Source: Acinetobacter wuhouensis (lineage in GTDB: Bacteria; Pseudomonadota; Gammaproteobacteria; Pseudomonadales; Moraxellaceae). Taken from it: a DNA stretch of 64,000 bases. The translations under genes and the position numbers were made by a program. The notes below the pieces were generated by a model. That model saw nothing but the letters and a program-made list of their open reading frames with translations, had not been told where the DNA came from and did not search any database. The stretch covers positions 2,480,001-2,544,000 of the forward strand of contig NZ_CP031716.1 of NCBI RefSeq assembly GCF_001696605.3, written 5' to 3'. Of the stretch, positions 46,821 through 57,046 are shown one piece after another. How positions within the stretch are numbered: the first letter of the stretch is position 1; each line of letters begins with the position of its first letter.

Positions 46821-47349
46821 TTTTTATTTTCTATTTAATTTTTCCTTTTCTACCTAATCCTTTTCCACCTAGCTCAACATAGACTAAGTTCTCTGTTGAG
46901 CTTTTTCATGGCGAAGCACAACAAATAAAATACGACTCAAATTAAGCTAATTACTCTAAAACCCAATAAAAATCAACATTAAATATTAATAAAACCCACA
47001 TTAACCCTTAAACTTTATCTCATTAAGATAAAATGCTACAATAATTAACACAAAATCTCTCCCCTTCATTGAATCAATTGCTTATCCAGCGATTGATTCC
47101 TGATGACTTTGTTACATAGCTATTAAATTCGATAAGATTTGAGTCTGTTGAGCATTCGTCTATGTTTGCGACAATATGTATTTTTCAATGATACGTAACG
47201 TGAAATATGAGTTTCATTATTCAAAATGGTGAACTCATTCATTTCTCGACATAACGTAAATCATTGATGAAATCTCAACAGCCCCTATAACATGCCCGTT
47301 ATTCTTTTCTGAACTATGCAACCAAGCCGAATTTACCAAGAGGCAAGGT
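46821..47349. other. Long upstream region of gcd
   Basis: In these 529 bases I see the terminator of the preceding gene, then a likely gcd promoter: an extended -10 TGCTACAAT (47034-47042). That would leave a leader of about 300 bases before the gcd ATG. No ORF of interest lies in the leader. Confidence 0.45.
46871..46906 (+). terminator. Terminator of the 46119 lipoprotein gene
   Basis: AGCTCAACA and TGTTGAGCT are perfect 9-base arms around 14 bases, followed by five T residues when counted past the stem. Confidence 0.85.
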
Positions 47350-49767
47350 ATGAGCACAGAGCAAAACTCTCCCGTAGAGGCAACCAGGTCCAAAGTCTAT
47401 CGATACTTCTTTATCGTCTTGACTGCACTCATTGCCCTATATCTCATCATCCAGGGTTCAAAATTATTGAGCTTAGGTGGTTCAAGTTATTACGTTATTG
47501 CTGGTGTTGCGTACATCATCATTGCGATTCTATATGCGTTAAAAAAAACCGCAGGTTTGTGGTTGTCTATCATCACATTTGTTGCCACTGTGATCTGGGC
47601 GATCGTGGAAGTTCAAGGTCTGGGCTTCTGGCAATATATTCCACGTTTAGTGATTCCAACTGTTTTATTTGTTTTAAGTTTATGGGCAAGTCACTGTCTG
47701 CCTGCATTAACCAGTGAAAAAGTGAAAGCTGCAAATCAAGTCGGATTTGTTGGTTTTGCTGCCTGTGTTGTTGCACTGATTGCAGCATTTTACCCACATG
47801 GCAAAGTTTTAAATCCAGTCGATTTGGTTCAGGATCCAAACCTTGCAAAACCGAATGCTGAAAACTCAGATAACTGGGAATATTTCGGTCGTAATGGCAA
47901 TGGTACACGTTTTGCGCCTTATACCGATATTACGCCTGACAATGTCAAAGATTTAAAAGTTGCCTGGACGTATCACACAGGTCGTGATCTCAAAGCGGGC
48001 GTGGATGAAAATACACCGATTCAAATTGGTAGCACACTTTATTCATGTACACCAACCAATATCATTACAGCAATTGATGGTGATAGTGGTAAAGCCATCT
48101 GGAAATATGATCCTAAGGCAAAAACTGCAGAACATATCACTTGTCGTGGTGTGGGTTACTATGATGCAAGCAAAGATGCTTCTCTCACTCCTGCTGATTT
48201 AGCATCGAATGGTATCAAAGCTTGTCCACAACGTATTTTAACTTCGACTGTAGATGGTCGTTTAATTGCCTTAAATGCCAAAACGGGTGCTTTGTGTCCT
48301 GAGTTTGGTGTTAATGGTCAAGTCGATGTTTTACATGACATGGGACCAACTGAACAAAGTAAACGTTATCACCCTACTTCTACGCCTTTAATTGCAGGTC
48401 ATGTGGCAATTCTTGGCGGTTGGGTACGTGATATTGTTCACGGCGAACCTTCTGGTGTAGTCCGTGCTTATGATGTGCGTACAGGTAAACTCGCGTGGGC
48501 TTGGGATGTCGGTAATCCTGAACTTTCTGGTGAGCCTACAGATGGCAAAAGTTTCACACTTGAAACACCCAATATGTGGACCATTCCAACCTATGACAAA
48601 GATTTAAATCTGGTTTATTTACCTACAGGTAATGGTCCTCCAGATTACTGGGGTGGCGACCGTAACGGTGCAAAAGAAAAATTCGGTTCTGCTGTTGTCG
48701 CTGTCAATGCAACTACGGGTAAAACTGTATGGTCTTATCAAATCGTGCATCATGACGTTTGGGACTATGATTTACCGTCACAACCTGTTTTATACGACAT
48801 GACCAATGAACAAGGTCAAAAAGTTCCAGCATTGATTCAAACCACAAAAATGGGACAAATCTTTGTACTAGACCGTCGTACAGGTCAACCTGTGTCTAAA
48901 GTGGTTGAAAAAGCAGTTCCAACATCTGGTGCGGCTGAAGGTGAAAAACTTTCTCCAACACAACCTTATTCTGTAGACATGCCACAAATTGGTAATGACA
49001 CTTTACGTGAAAAAGACATGTGGGGGATTTCTACATTTGACCAGTTAAACTGCCGTATTGACTATAAAGATTCAGTCTATCAAGGTCTTTATACTCCACC
49101 AGGTGAAAAACCTTATATCGAATGGCCAAGTCTATTGGGTGGTATGAACTGGGGTGGTATTTCAATTGATGAATCGACTGGTTTAATGTTCGTCAACGAT
49201 ATGCGTATGCCGCTTCGTATGTCTTTAGTCCGTAAAGAAGACATGGGCAAATACAAAATTTCAACTGATGAAGTGCCTGGATTTATGGGTACTGTACGTC
49301 CACAATTTGCAGGCCCTTATGCAGGTGTGAAAATTGACATCATGCAATCTGCATTGGGTGTACCATGTAACCGGCCACCTTTCGGCACCATGACAGCGAT
49401 TGATTTAAAATCTAAAAAAGTGGTTTGGGAAGTGCCTATGGGGACTGCTGAACAACTTGGACCTTTAGGTGTTAAATCACACATGCCGATGCCTTTAGGT
49501 ATGCCAACTTTAGGTGGCCCTACCTCGACTGCCTCTGGTTTAGTATTCTTTGCAGGTACGCAAGATTATTACTTACGTGCTTTAGACTCTAAAACAGGTA
49601 AAGAAGTCTGGAAAGCTGAACTTCCTGTTGCTGCTGTTGCTGCACCATTGATTTATAAATCACCAAAAACAGGTAAACAATATGTCGTGATCTCTGCGGG
49701 TGGTGCAAGCCATTCTAAAGATGTAAGTGATTATATTATTGCTTATGCTTTACCTGATCAGAAATAA
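47350..49767 (+). CDS. gcd: Membrane-bound PQQ-dependent glucose dehydrogenase
   Basis: This 805-residue quinoprotein oxidises glucose and other aldoses in the periplasm to lactones and passes electrons to ubiquinone. The N-terminal about 150 residues contain five membrane segments. The rest is a PQQ beta-propeller opening NWEYFGRNGNGTRFAPYTDI, with the catalytic region HHDVWDYDLPSQPVLYD and a C-terminal ASGLVFFAGTQDYYLRALD blade. Length and motifs equal those of Acinetobacter GDH-A. No PQQ synthesis genes are in the window. Confidence 0.97.
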   Translation: MSTEQNSPVEATRSKVYRYFFIVLTALIALYLIIQGSKLLSLGGSSYYVIAGVAYIIIAILYALKKTAGLWLSIITFVATVIWAIVEVQGLGFWQYIPRLVIPTVLFVLSLWASHCLPALTSEKVKAANQVGFVGFAACVVALIAAFYPHGKVLNPVDLVQDPNLAKPNAENSDNWEYFGRNGNGTRFAPYTDITPDNVKDLKVAWTYHTGRDLKAGVDENTPIQIGSTLYSCTPTNIITAIDGDSGKAIWKYDPKAKTAEHITCRGVGYYDASKDASLTPADLASNGIKACPQRILTSTVDGRLIALNAKTGALCPEFGVNGQVDVLHDMGPTEQSKRYHPTSTPLIAGHVAILGGWVRDIVHGEPSGVVRAYDVRTGKLAWAWDVGNPELSGEPTDGKSFTLETPNMWTIPTYDKDLNLVYLPTGNGPPDYWGGDRNGAKEKFGSAVVAVNATTGKTVWSYQIVHHDVWDYDLPSQPVLYDMTNEQGQKVPALIQTTKMGQIFVLDRRTGQPVSKVVEKAVPTSGAAEGEKLSPTQPYSVDMPQIGNDTLREKDMWGISTFDQLNCRIDYKDSVYQGLYTPPGEKPYIEWPSLLGGMNWGGISIDESTGLMFVNDMRMPLRMSLVRKEDMGKYKISTDEVPGFMGTVRPQFAGPYAGVKIDIMQSALGVPCNRPPFGTMTAIDLKSKKVVWEVPMGTAEQLGPLGVKSHMPMPLGMPTLGGPTSTASGLVFFAGTQDYYLRALDSKTGKEVWKAELPVAAVAAPLIYKSPKTGKQYVVISAGGASHSKDVSDYIIAYALPDQK

Positions 49768-49793
49768 GTACATTTGACTTCTCCATAGAAAAA

Positions 49794-49816
49794 CCAGAGC
49801 CTCGGCTCTGGTTTTT
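49794..49816. terminator. Terminator between gcd and the aldo/keto reductase gene
   Basis: CCAGAGCC and GGCTCTGG are perfect arms with a 2-base gap, flanked by A and T tracts. It probably works in both directions. Confidence 0.9.
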
Positions 49817-49825
49817 CTATTCCAG

Positions 49826-50827
49826 TTAATGATTTACTGTCGCAAGTTGCTCTGGATTATACCGTGCCCCAATATTTGGATATTGATGAATAATTTGTTC
49901 AATCTCAGTTAAATCCTGCTGAGTCAATTTCACATCAACCGCTTTTGCATTTTCAATCAGACGCTCAACTTTTCGAGTTCCTGGGATTGGAATAATGTTT
50001 TCACCACGATTCAATACCCACGCCAAAGCAAGTTGTGCAGCAGTTAATTGTTTAGATGCTGCAAAGTCTGAAAATGCTTGCGCCAGTGCTTGATTATTAG
50101 CAAGATTTTCTCCCTGATAACGAGGTAAATATTTTCTAAAATCCTGAACATCCAATTGATCTGGATCAAGATGATTGGTCATCAGCCCACGTGATAACGG
50201 GGAATAAGGCACAAAAGAAATATCTAACTCACGACTCAAAGGTAGAATACGTTCCTCTACATCTCGCGTTAATACGGAATATTCATATTGCAATGCTGAA
50301 ACTGGATGAATCGCATGTGCTTTACGAATTGATTCAGCAGAAGCCTCACTCAAGCCAAGATATTTCACTTTCCCTGCTTGAACTAAATCAGCCATTGCCC
50401 CAATCGTATCTTCAAGCGGAACTTGTGGATCAATGCGATGTGCATAATACAAATCAATCACATCTGTGTTTAAACGCTTCAAACTGTTTTCTACAGCAAT
50501 CCGAATCCACTCCGGAGAGCCATCAATATAACTGTTTAGTGAATTTTCAACTTTTCCTGAATTTTCAGGATAACGAAAGCCAAATTTTGTAGCGATAAAG
50601 ACCTGATCACGCCGTGATTTCAAAACTTTTGCTAAAAGTTCTTCATTTGCACCATTGCCATACATATCCGCTGTATCCCAGAAATTAATTCCGAGTTCCA
50701 GTGCTTCATATAAAGTCTTTATACTTTGCTGATCATCGCTAGCGCCATAGGCAAAACTCATTCCCATGCAACCCAAGCCAATTGCTGAAAGTTGCTCACC
50801 TGTTTTTGCGAGTTCTCTATATTTCAT
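49826..50827 (-). CDS. Aldo/keto reductase
   Basis: This 333-residue TIM-barrel NADPH oxidoreductase has the family start [13 protein letters not shown], the catalytic Asp and Tyr in [17 protein letters not shown], the catalytic Lys in FIATKFGF, the DLYYAHRID box and the C-terminal [16 protein letters not shown] cofactor motif. It belongs to the YajO/Tas-like group acting on a wide range of carbonyl compounds; the physiological substrate is unknown. The AraC-type regulator upstream, on the same strand with a 34-base start offset, may control it. Confidence 0.92.
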   Translation of the reverse strand: MKYRELAKTGEQLSAIGLGCMGMSFAYGASDDQQSIKTLYEALELGINFWDTADMYGNGANEELLAKVLKSRRDQVFIATKFGFRYPENSGKVENSLNSYIDGSPEWIRIAVENSLKRLNTDVIDLYYAHRIDPQVPLEDTIGAMADLVQAGKVKYLGLSEASAESIRKAHAIHPVSALQYEYSVLTRDVEERILPLSRELDISFVPYSPLSRGLMTNHLDPDQLDVQDFRKYLPRYQGENLANNQALAQAFSDFAASKQLTAAQLALAWVLNRGENIIPIPGTRKVERLIENAKAVDVKLTQQDLTEIEQIIHQYPNIGARYNPEQLATVNH

Positions 50828-50934
50828 TGTTATCGCCTCTTTGTGAATAAATCATGCTGATCTATTCAATATAAAGCGTTGATGAAAATATCACGTATAA
50901 CAATCAAACCATTACTTATAAAATTCAAACATCG

Positions 50935-51861
50935 TTAAACAGATGAACTTTCAGTTTTTATAACAGACTCTCGAAATATTTTAGGTGATTGACCTGTAAG
51001 CTTTTTAAAAAAATTGGTGAAATATGCAGGATATTCAAAACCTAAACTATAAGCAATTTCTGAAATATTCCAATTTGTGAATTGAAGTAATGCCTTCGCT
51101 TCCTGACACACTCTTGAACTGATATGTTCAGAAGTGGTCTTGCCTGTTGCTTCTTTAACTGCACGATTTAAATGATTCACATGAACAGATAAGTGATAAG
51201 CAAAATCATTCGGCGTTTTAAGCGTTAAATGAAAATGTGGGGAATCGATTGGAAATTGTCGCTCCAGCAACTCAAAAAACAAATGGCTGATTTTCACTGC
51301 TGCATTGCTATGTTGTTCAAACTGTTGAGTTGGTTTCATTTTTACAGCTTCATGAACAATTAAATGCAAATAATTCCTTAACACATTGTATTTATGAATA
51401 TAGTCACTGGAAACTTCATGCATCATTTTCTTAAAAATAAATGATATTTCATCAACTTGACGATCATCCAGAAAATATAAAGGGTCTCCATCCACTTTAA
51501 AAAGTGGAGAATCTTTTAAAAAATTTTGCCGTACTTCATGCTGAATAAAATCTTCAGTAAATAAACAAAACCAGCCTGCTTGCTCAGGTGAATGAATTTC
51601 CCATGAATAAGGAATGATTGGATTTGAAAATAACAATGCTGGTCGGTCAACTTTGATCCAGCGATTGGCATAATGTAATTCACCCGTCCCTAAAACTAAC
51701 GAAATTTTATAATAATCGCGACGACTGTATGGGGTAAGAAAGCTACATGCACTACGCTGAAATACATTGAAATGACCAATGGATGAAAATTGTGGTGTAA
51801 AACTTGTTCCCTTCGTCTCTGAAAAGCGTTGATAAAACTCTTGAATACTTTCATGTTTCAT
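50935..51861 (-). CDS. AraC-family transcriptional regulator
   Basis: The protein has 308 residues from the ATG at 51861, which has GGGAG well placed before it. An upstream start at 51942 is excluded in practice, because the hairpin terminator of the preceding gene lies within that extension (51929-51958). The N-terminal cupin-like effector domain (LVLGTGELHYANRWI) is followed by the C-terminal double helix-turn-helix (NISEIAYSLGFEYPAYFTNF). The likely target is the adjacent aldo/keto reductase gene; the effector is unknown. Confidence 0.9.
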   Translation of the reverse strand: MKHESIQEFYQRFSETKGTSFTPQFSSIGHFNVFQRSACSFLTPYSRRDYYKISLVLGTGELHYANRWIKVDRPALLFSNPIIPYSWEIHSPEQAGWFCLFTEDFIQHEVRQNFLKDSPLFKVDGDPLYFLDDRQVDEISFIFKKMMHEVSSDYIHKYNVLRNYLHLIVHEAVKMKPTQQFEQHSNAAVKISHLFFELLERQFPIDSPHFHLTLKTPNDFAYHLSVHVNHLNRAVKEATGKTTSEHISSRVCQEAKALLQFTNWNISEIAYSLGFEYPAYFTNFFKKLTGQSPKIFRESVIKTESSSV

Positions 51862-51928
51862 TTTCCACGCTCCCAGCAAAAGCGATTTCTTATAATATTC
51901 AAACATGATCATACCAGGAATCAAATAA

Positions 51929-51958
51929 AAAGCCAGATTCATTGTGTAATCTGGCTTT
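51929..51958 (-). terminator. Terminator of the cation diffusion facilitator gene
   Basis: AAAGCCAGATT and AATCTGGCTTT are perfect 11-base arms around eight bases, followed by a T-rich tract on the minus strand. Confidence 0.9.
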
Positions 51959-51993
51959 ACTTAAATTTGAAAATGCATGACTTAAATCAGCAT

Positions 51994-52623
51994 TTAAACT
52001 TTAACTACATTTTTAAATTCTCTTCGTTCATGCAGAGCTTTCTTAATCACCTGATAACCACCTGTTAAGCCTAAAGTCGCCATAATCACCGCAACAATAA
52101 TATCCGGTAATAAACTGCCTGTACCAAATACCCCTACCGCTGCCAGGATCACTGCAACATTACCAATCGCATCATTACGACTGCACAGCCACACAGACTG
52201 CATGTTGGAATCACCATCGCGGAAAGCGTACAGAACTACTGCGGCAACCACATTAGCAATCAACGCTAAAATACCGATTGCCCCCATGGTAATTGCTTCA
52301 GGTGGAATTCCCTGGATATAAGCATAGGCAGATTTACCGATTACCACAAAACCAAACAGCGCCATAGTCAAACCTTTCAGCAATGCCACTGTCGCACGCC
52401 AGTACAGACTTGCACCCAACACGGCAAGTGAAATCCCGTAGTTGACTGCATCACCAAAGAAGTCCAAAGAATCTGCCCACAGTGCTGATGAATGTGCATA
52501 AGCACCACCAATCAACTCGACAAAGAACATAGCAAGGTTAATAAACAATGCAATCCACAATGCTGTTCTGAACTTACTGTTTGGTTTTTTCGGTGCAGGT
52601 TCATGACTACAAGTACACGCCAT
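51994..52623 (-). CDS. Short cation diffusion facilitator (heavy-metal efflux) protein
   Basis: This 209-residue protein has six membrane segments and CDF-type metal ligands (WADSLDFFGDAVNYG, and SRNDAIGNVAVI in place of the usual HxxxD). It lacks the cytoplasmic C-terminal domain of most CDF proteins. The N-terminus CTCSHEP could bind metal. It is transcribed divergently from a CadR/ZntR-like MerR regulator, which suggests Zn, Cd or Pb export. The promoter has the long spacer of MerR-activated genes. The second ligand motif has Asn where His is common, so metal choice may differ. Confidence 0.85.
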   Translation of the reverse strand: MACTCSHEPAPKKPNSKFRTALWIALFINLAMFFVELIGGAYAHSSALWADSLDFFGDAVNYGISLAVLGASLYWRATVALLKGLTMALFGFVVIGKSAYAYIQGIPPEAITMGAIGILALIANVVAAVVLYAFRDGDSNMQSVWLCSRNDAIGNVAVILAAVGVFGTGSLLPDIIVAVIMATLGLTGGYQVIKKALHERREFKNVVKV

Positions 52624-52662
52624 TTCACATCCCCTTGATTAATGATTCATCTGTATTATGCT

Positions 52663-52693
52663 ATTTAAAACTATGGACTAACTCCAAGGTCAA
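52663..52693 (-). promoter_or_regulatory. MerR-type promoter/operator of the CDF gene
   Basis: On the minus strand TTGACC (52693-52688) and TTAAAT (52668-52663) are separated by 19 bases, the elongated spacer that MerR-family activators twist into an active shape. The spacer carries an imperfect dyad CTTGGA-N5-TCCATAG. It lies between the CDF gene and its probable regulator. Confidence 0.7.
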
Positions 52694-52726
52694 GCCTTGT
52701 TTGAGTATTTTTGGAGAAATTTAATC

Positions 52727-53134
52727 ATGCAACAATATCTCATCAGTGATCTGGCTAAAAAAACTCAACTGAGTACTGATACCATTCGTTTTTATGAAAA
52801 GAAAAATTTGATTCAAGCAAGTTTTAGAGCTGAAAATAATTATAAATATTATGATGATGAATGCCTGAAACGCCTGATCTTTATCAAACGCTGTCGTGCC
52901 CTTGATATGACATTGCATGAGATCGTGGCATTACTGGAACAAGTTCAACATCCTGAACGTGGCTGTAAAATTGTCGATCAGTTAATTGAGGAACACATTC
53001 AACATGTGGAAACACGGATTCTAGAATTGCAGAGTTTTAAAACACAATTGATTGCTCTGCGTCAAAGCTGTGCCTCAGACAGCACCATTGATCATTGTCA
53101 GATTGTTAAAAATTTAGAGGCTTCGATTGAGTAA
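52727..53134 (+). CDS. MerR-family metal-responsive regulator (CadR/ZntR-like)
   Basis: The protein has 135 residues from the ATG at 52727; an earlier in-frame start at 52697 lacks a good ribosome site. The MerR helix-turn-helix is LISDLAKKTQLSTDTIRFYE. The metal site has Cys80, Cys115 and Cys124, matching the spacing of ZntR/CadR (one Cys before the dimer helix and a C-x8-C at the end). It should activate the divergent CDF efflux gene when metal binds. The metal may be Zn, Cd or Pb. Confidence 0.9.
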   Translation: MQQYLISDLAKKTQLSTDTIRFYEKKNLIQASFRAENNYKYYDDECLKRLIFIKRCRALDMTLHEIVALLEQVQHPERGCKIVDQLIEEHIQHVETRILELQSFKTQLIALRQSCASDSTIDHCQIVKNLEASIE

Positions 53135-53238
53135 TACACAGTTTAAATTTGCATAAAACGGTTAGCACTCTTACTGCATAAATTACGCATCATCGACACA
53201 ATTTTGAAAGTTTAATTTATTGTCTTTGTTAAAAGAAC

Positions 53239-53262
53239 AAAGCCACACCAAAGTGTGGCTTT
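53239..53262. terminator. Terminator between merR and the M16 peptidase gene
   Basis: AAAGCCACAC and GTGTGGCTTT are perfect 10-base arms around four bases. Both convergent genes end close by. Confidence 0.8.
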
Positions 53263-53300
53263 CCCTCGTTTTTTAGATCAAATGAAATCAGAATAACGTA

Positions 53301-56063
53301 TTACTTTGCTTGACCATATTGATCAGCCATCACTTCAACCAATTGATCTGGCTTGATATATTTCTTAATCACAGCATCCACATCTGCTTTAGTCAGTTTG
53401 GCAAACTCCTGATCTCGAACAGCACGACTATCCATTTTTTTATTACGTTCAAGTTGAGCATTTAGCATACGATGGATCACACGTTCATCTTCAAGTGTCG
53501 TCACACGTTGCTTCATAATATTGGCTTTGGCTGCTTCTAGCTCTTGGTTTGTCACACCTTTAGTCAATAAATCATTCAACACTTTATGCACGACTTGCGA
53601 AACTTCTGGGGATTTCCCTGCCGTGTAATTTGCTTCGATGGATAAAGCACCAGCTTCATTAAATGAATCTAGATCTAAACTACTTCCAAAACCATAAACT
53701 AGAGCATTTTTCTCACGAAGCTCTTGACCCAAACGTGATGACAATTGTGAATCACCCAAGATATAGCTAAATACAATCAATGCTGCCGCATCTTTATTGT
53801 CTACACCAACAGGTATGGTTTGTAATGCTTGATAGCTACCAAACTCGCGCTGCTCGGACAGCGCATGGACTTTCTGCGCTTTATAAGTGGTAAATTCAGT
53901 CGATAAACGTTGATAGGGTTGATTATTTTTCCAATTTCCAAATTGTTGATCTAACACTGTTTTGATTGATTTAGGATCGTATTGTCCTGTAATCGAAATT
54001 TGCGCATGTTGCATTGCAAAATATTTTTTATATAGCTCAATAACTTGCTGATTGGTTACAGCTTGAATCTGCTTTTTCGCCAATTCAGGTTCAAAATGAT
54101 AACGTAAATCACCTGGCTGATAGGTTTCGAGCAATCGGGCAATGGTCAATGAAGCCACAGTTTCAGGTTCTGTATAAGGACGATCCAAACTTGAAAGGCT
54201 TTGCAGTTTAATCAAATCAAATTGAGTTTGTTCAAATTTCGGATTCTTCATCACTGAAACGATGTATTTAAAGAAGCCCTCAAACTTATCTTTCTTTGCA
54301 GAAATTTGAATACTGATGCCATTATCTGTTGCAGTTGCGGTTGCACCACCACCTGACTCAATGGTTTTATCGGCAATATTTTGCAGACTATATTGGTCAG
54401 AAGCGCGTAATAATAAATAAGCCGTAAAATCTAAAATTTGTGCTTTATTCATCAACGATTCAGCAGTACCAAAATTGATATCTATGGTTGCATAGGTTTT
54501 ATCGTCACGTGTTGTTGTAGGGAACAAGGCATATTGCATCCCATTTTTTAAAGTTCCACGTTGAATCTTCTTCTCAGTCGCATCTAAATACTGTTTTGAT
54601 TTTTCAACATACTGCGCCACTTCAGCTTGATACACGCTAACATCTTTTAATGGCTCTGGTTGTTCAGCTTGTTGATCTAAAGTTTTTGGTTTTTCAGTTG
54701 CTTGCTTTTTCTCTAGTGCCTTTTTCTGATCTTCTGGCGTTGGTTGAATATCCCCATGAAAACGATGTGATGCTGTTAAAAAGCCTTTCAGTGTAGTATT
54801 CAGTTCATTCGCAGTCATATTTTGAATATCTTGCTGATCTTTAAAATATTGTGCCCAATTGCCATGCGATGAAACCACATAATCACTGAGCATGCCACCA
54901 ACTGCTGCTGCACTACTCATCAGATTATCATTGGCATTCGACATTAAATTTTTCACACGTTTTAATTCGGTATCATCAAACTTTTTATTTTGTTCAACGC
55001 CTGAAATCAGTGAGCTATCAATTTTTTGAGCATCATGATTCGGTGCGTAAATTGCACCCATAAACACTAAATTAAAATCATCATCTAACCATGTGGTAGA
55101 TTGCACATTGGTTGCAATCCCTGTTTCAACCATACTTGAATACAAATGACCACTTGGCTGCAACGTATATAAATAGGGTGCTAATGCCAACGCTGGCTGA
55201 ATTTTTTCATTTTTTCCATTCATATAAATATTGAATTTCGCCAAATCACTGCCTTTTTTGACAATGAAGTTACGGTTTTTAATATTTGCAGAATCGAGCA
55301 AAGGTACAACTGCTTGTTGTGGAATTTGACGTGCCGCGATTGGACTAAAATTTTTATCAATCGCTTTCAAGACTCCAGCTTTATCAAATTTTCCAGAAAT
55401 AACCATCACCGCATTATTCGGTGCATACCAAGCTTTATAGAACGTATTGAGTTCATCCATCTTGATCGATTGTAATTCTGGTAAATCTCCAATCGGTAAA
55501 CGACCAAGAGATTTATTGCCATAGGCTGCTTTCCACATTTGATCCATCAGCACTGCAAAGGGCTGATCCATACGGACTTCACGTTCACGCATCACAATAT
55601 TAATTTCTGACGGCACAAACTTCTCTTGCAGAACTAATTTATCCATACGTTGTGCTTCTAGATAGATCACTTCATTTAAAGTCTTCTGATCTGGACGAAC
55701 AATATTGGTATATTTCGTTGAATAATAATCTGTGCTGGCATTGGTCATCAGCGTGTATTGATCTAAACGGCGTTGGAATTCTTCACCTTTTACATCCTGA
55801 GTCCCTTTAAATGCTAAATGCTCCAGTAAATGTGCTAGACCGCCTTTACCTTGTGGGTCATTCAATGATCCAGTCAGATATACGGTATTCATAAAGACTT
55901 TGCTTTCTTTATCATTGGGTGCAAGTAGAATACGTAAACCATTGTCGAGCTTATATTCTTCAATATTATGTTCTGATTTGACTAAGACAGTTTGCGCTAA
56001 AGTTGAAGCACTAAATCCAAGAATACATAGAGACAGCGTGAGCTTTTTTAACCGCATAAGCAT
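53301..56063 (-). CDS. M16-family (pitrilysin-type) zinc peptidase, exported
   Basis: This 920-residue protein has a signal peptide cut near residue 23 (STLAQ). The first M16 domain carries the inverted zinc motif H78-LL-E81-H82 (HLLEHLAFKG) and the downstream Glu region; a second, inactive M16 half follows, as in two-domain members. A charged linker (about residues 445-485, KKQATEKPKTLDQQAEQPEP) joins them. It probably degrades peptides in the periplasm. Two starts, 56063 and 56057, are possible. It is a single gene. Confidence 0.93.
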   Translation of the reverse strand: MLMRLKKLTLSLCILGFSASTLAQTVLVKSEHNIEEYKLDNGLRILLAPNDKESKVFMNTVYLTGSLNDPQGKGGLAHLLEHLAFKGTQDVKGEEFQRRLDQYTLMTNASTDYYSTKYTNIVRPDQKTLNEVIYLEAQRMDKLVLQEKFVPSEINIVMREREVRMDQPFAVLMDQMWKAAYGNKSLGRLPIGDLPELQSIKMDELNTFYKAWYAPNNAVMVISGKFDKAGVLKAIDKNFSPIAARQIPQQAVVPLLDSANIKNRNFIVKKGSDLAKFNIYMNGKNEKIQPALALAPYLYTLQPSGHLYSSMVETGIATNVQSTTWLDDDFNLVFMGAIYAPNHDAQKIDSSLISGVEQNKKFDDTELKRVKNLMSNANDNLMSSAAAVGGMLSDYVVSSHGNWAQYFKDQQDIQNMTANELNTTLKGFLTASHRFHGDIQPTPEDQKKALEKKQATEKPKTLDQQAEQPEPLKDVSVYQAEVAQYVEKSKQYLDATEKKIQRGTLKNGMQYALFPTTTRDDKTYATIDINFGTAESLMNKAQILDFTAYLLLRASDQYSLQNIADKTIESGGGATATATDNGISIQISAKKDKFEGFFKYIVSVMKNPKFEQTQFDLIKLQSLSSLDRPYTEPETVASLTIARLLETYQPGDLRYHFEPELAKKQIQAVTNQQVIELYKKYFAMQHAQISITGQYDPKSIKTVLDQQFGNWKNNQPYQRLSTEFTTYKAQKVHALSEQREFGSYQALQTIPVGVDNKDAAALIVFSYILGDSQLSSRLGQELREKNALVYGFGSSLDLDSFNEAGALSIEANYTAGKSPEVSQVVHKVLNDLLTKGVTNQELEAAKANIMKQRVTTLEDERVIHRMLNAQLERNKKMDSRAVRDQEFAKLTKADVDAVIKKYIKPDQLVEVMADQYGQAK

Positions 56064-56203
56064 AAAATGAATCCAACTTTTTGAAATATTAAAATTTATA
56101 TGCCAATCATCTTAAAAAAAGCTGAACACAATTTATAGTAATGTTTTGAAAAAATAGCCGTTTATTTCAACGGCTTTTGTAATAATTTGCATAATCCTAT
56201 TGA

Positions 56204-57046
56204 TTAAATAAATATCTCAGCCTGCATATACAACTTGGCATAGCCTGAAATTTCAATACGCTGTTCTTGTTGAGAATCACCTAACAACTTACAAAATAAT
56301 TTCCCACCACGCTCAGAAGCCTGATAACCCACCAATTGCTGTTTTCCCAATTTCTCCGCCCATAATGGTGCTAAACCTGTATGCATAGAACCTGTTACAG
56401 GATCTTCATCAATACCTTTATGCGGTGCGAAATAACGTGCAACATAGTCATATTGTGCTGATGATGCTGTAATCGCAATATCAAGCGCGTCGGATTTGGC
56501 AGTTAAAGCCGTACTAATTTTATACTGTTCAGCCAATTCATAAATAACTGATAAATTCGGTTTTGCCTGAATTACCTGCTGTTCAGACTCACACACCAAA
56601 ATAAAAGCCTGCGCATTACGATAGACTGCTTGAATTGGTTGATCAATCACTTGATTTAACAACTCAGGATAATCATTTAATTTCTGCGCTGTTCGAATTG
56701 GAAAATTCATTTGAATCTTGCCATCATCTGCCTTATTGATAATGAAAATGCCTAAATTTTTCACATGAAATTGAATCGTTTTTGACAGCGTATAATCTTT
56801 AAATAATACAAAGGCAGATGCCAACGTCGCATGTCCACAAAAATCCACTTCAACTTTGGGTGTAAACCAGCGAATGTGGTAATTCTCCTCATCAATTGGT
56901 TTTACAAAAGCGGTTTCTGCTAAATTATTTTCTAGGGCAATATTTTGCATCAATGCATCATCAAGCCATTCATCGAGTACCAAAACCGCAGCAGGATTCC
57001 CCTTAAATAATTCTTGTGTAAAAGCATCGACTTGATACATTTTCAT
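56204..57046 (-). CDS. PhzF-family isomerase-like protein
   Basis: This 280-residue protein has the PhzF/diaminopimelate-epimerase-like fold: it starts MYQVDAFT, has the catalytic Glu in NNLAETAFVKP, the DFCGHATLAS box and the DEDPVTGSMHTGL box. Family members isomerise varied small molecules; no phenazine genes are present, so the substrate is unknown. It is a single gene. Confidence 0.92.
   Translation of the reverse strand: MKMYQVDAFTQELFKGNPAAVLVLDEWLDDALMQNIALENNLAETAFVKPIDEENYHIRWFTPKVEVDFCGHATLASAFVLFKDYTLSKTIQFHVKNLGIFIINKADDGKIQMNFPIRTAQKLNDYPELLNQVIDQPIQAVYRNAQAFILVCESEQQVIQAKPNLSVIYELAEQYKISTALTAKSDALDIAITASSAQYDYVARYFAPHKGIDEDPVTGSMHTGLAPLWAEKLGKQQLVGYQASERGGKLFCKLLGDSQQEQRIEISGYAKLYMQAEIFI

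Noticed and set aside
51862..51942. Longer N-terminus for the AraC-type regulator
   Set aside because: The extension covers a clear terminator hairpin of the upstream gene (51929-51958).
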